Shown: piece after piece, positions 62,725 through 64,000 of the stretch
How positions within the stretch are numbered: position 1 is the stretch's first letter
Layout of the letters: every line of letters begins with the position of its first letter
Assembly (NCBI GenBank): GCA_040751755.1
Contig: JBFMHC010000020.1
Span: 62,001-126,000 of the forward strand
DNA: 64,000 bases
From: PFJX01 sp040751755
GTDB lineage: Bacteria; Pseudomonadota; Gammaproteobacteria; Burkholderiales; Thiobacillaceae
Reading direction: 5' to 3'
The notes under the pieces: generated by a model
What the model was told of the DNA's origin: nothing
The model's input: only the letters and a program-made list of their open reading frames with translations
The model's database searches: none
Made by a program: the position numbers and the translations under genes

Positions 62725-64000
62725 ATGACCGATCCACGCAGCGAACAGGACATCGGCCAGGCACTGCACCTGGCCCACGGGTACTTGCAGGCGGGCCGCG
62801 CGCAGCTCGCCGAGATGGTCTGCCAGCAGGTGCTGGCGAAATGCCCCGGGCACGCCGATGCACTGCATCTCGCCGCGATGGCGGCATTCACGCAGGGGCG
62901 GCCCGCCCAGGCCGCGGAGCGCTTGCGTCTTGCCGTCGTGGCGGCGCCCGAGCGTGCGGAATTCTGGAACGATCTGGGCGAGTGCCTGCGCGCCGATGGG
63001 CAATCGGAGGCGGCGCTGGAGGCCTTTGGCACCGCCTTGTCGATCCGGCCCGGCTATGCGCAGGCGCACAACAACCAGGGTGTGGCGCTGTGCCAGGCGG
63101 CGCGGCGCGAAGAGGCGGTCGCGGCCTTCCGCGACGCGCTCGCCAGTCAGGCGGATTACCCCGAGGCGGAGTCCAACCTCGGCATCACCCTGGCGGACCT
63201 GGGACGCCATGAGGAGGCCCTGCCGCATCTGCGCACCGCCCTCGCGCTTGCCCCCGGCAACGCACTGGCCAGGGAGCGCCTGGCCAATTCCTGCCTGGCG
63301 CTGAAGCTGGACGACGAGGCCTGCGAGCATTTCCGCGAGTTGGCGCGCCTGCTGCCGGACAACTTCGAGGCCTGGTACGCGCTCGGCGGGCTGGAACAGC
63401 GGCGCAAGCACTACCCGGAGGCCCTGGCGGCACTGGAGCAGGCGGTGGCCCTGAAGCCGGAGCACCCCTGGGCGCGTTTCCACCTCGGCATGGTGCTGGA
63501 GGAACTGGACCGCCTGGAGGAGGCCCTGGAGCAGATGCTGGTCGCCGATCGCCTGGTACCCCAGCACCCGCCCACCCTCACGCGCATCGCCCTGCTGCTG
63601 CGCAGCCTGCGCCGTCTCGACGAGGCGGAGGCGGCGATACGCGCCGCCCATGCCCTGAAGCCGGACGACGTGTTCGTCCTCAACACCCTCGGCCTCGTGG
63701 CGCTGTCGCGCCGGCACTGGGAGCAGGCCTCGGCCGCCTTCATGGCGGCGGCTGACGCGCGGGTCGAGATGGCCCTGCCGCTGGTGAACATGGCCAGCCT
63801 GTATGGGCAGAAGGGGGACTTCGAGCGGCGCAGGCACTACTTCGGCCTGGCCCTTGAACGCGCCCCGCACGACGACCAGATCCGCTTCTCCTACGCCCTT
63901 TCCCAGCTCCTGCTGTCCGAGTGGGCGGAGGCGTGGCGCAACTACGCCCACAGGCCCACGATCACCCGAACCCCGGGTTACGACTTCCTCGCCGCCCCCC
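62725..64000 (+). CDS. TPR protein, possibly a TPR-glycosyltransferase (3' end outside window)
   Basis: About 425 residues visible, open at the right edge. Ten or more TPRs from residue 10 on (HNNQGVALCQAARREEAVAA; ARFHLGMVLEELDRLEEALE). The last visible part (LLLSEWAEAWRNYAHRPT) is the typical linker from TPRs into a GT41- or GT9-like domain, which would lie beyond the window. Nearly the same start as the previous TPR gene (QALHLAHGYLQAG), so probably a related pair. Confidence 0.82.
   Translation, partial: MTDPRSEQDIGQALHLAHGYLQAGRAQLAEMVCQQVLAKCPGHADALHLAAMAAFTQGRPAQAAERLRLAVVAAPERAEFWNDLGECLRADGQSEAALEAFGTALSIRPGYAQAHNNQGVALCQAARREEAVAAFRDALASQADYPEAESNLGITLADLGRHEEALPHLRTALALAPGNALARERLANSCLALKLDDEACEHFRELARLLPDNFEAWYALGGLEQRRKHYPEALAALEQAVALKPEHPWARFHLGMVLEELDRLEEALEQMLVADRLVPQHPPTLTRIALLLRSLRRLDEAEAAIRAAHALKPDDVFVLNTLGLVALSRRHWEQASAAFMAAADARVEMALPLVNMASLYGQKGDFERRRHYFGLALERAPHDDQIRFSYALSQLLLSEWAEAWRNYAHRPTITRTPGYDFLAAP

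Overview
The window looks like the chromosome of a motile, nitrate-respiring betaproteobacterium, most likely Rhodocyclales-like (inference). The reasons are the GC-rich coding, the gene order fimV / CbiQ-like / truA-trpF-trpB-trpA-accD-folC-SPOR-cvpA-purF-metZ, and a periplasmic nitrate reductase operon under a Crp/Fnr-type regulator. No rRNA, tRNA, CRISPR array or transposase was seen.

Layout. (1) 1-12000: core housekeeping run, all on +, with many 4-8 bp gene overlaps. (2) 12011-18466: a Crp/Fnr-family regulator divergent from napDAGHB. The shared promoter region holds two perfect 14-bp palindromes, one of them an FNR/DNR-type box, and the operon closes with a bidirectional hairpin terminator. 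(3) 18485-21046: a divergent Hfq paralogue, a CbpA-type J-protein and a TPR protein. (4) 21067-32095: a surface-glycan or flagellin-modification locus. A sigma-54-type promoter precedes a seven-gene + strand run: an unknown gene, FkbM methyltransferase, radical SAM, GSCFA protein, acyl carrier protein, FkbH-like protein and a MaoC-SDR protein. Two members carry +1 frameshifts in C7 and G8 tracts. Two SGNH/SASA-like genes follow. (5) 32577 to about 36200: a compositionally distinct, AT-richer segment that reads as an array of small integron-type gene cassettes with well-formed attC sites but no integrase in the window (CALIN-like). Cargo: membrane protein, zinc-ribbon protein, HNH-like protein, truncated TIR domain, DUF3224-like protein, antibiotic-biosynthesis-monooxygenase-like protein, decayed membrane protein. 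A doubly frameshifted VOC gene and a 2TM plus beta-rich protein follow. (6) 37735-44889: minus-strand glycan operon (2OG-Fe(II) oxygenase, three TylF-like methyltransferases, a glycosyltransferase, and an asparagine synthetase fused to a glycosyltransferase-like domain). (7) 45089-64000: mostly + strand sugar-nucleotide, radical SAM, sulfotransferase and glycosyltransferase genes. These include a kinase/nucleotidyltransferase with reversed HldE domain order, a TPP-dependent E1 alpha/beta pair without E2/E3, two opposed CgeB-like glycosyltransferases and two TPR proteins; the last TPR gene runs off the window.

Together, regions 4, 6 and 7 hold six radical SAM enzymes (two with B12-binding-like N-termini), four methyltransferases, at least four glycosyltransferase-type enzymes, a sulfotransferase and an acyl-transfer module. 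That is enough to build an elaborately decorated glycan. The substrate (flagellin, pilin, LPS or capsule) cannot be decided from this sequence alone. The cassette array sits in the middle of this locus.
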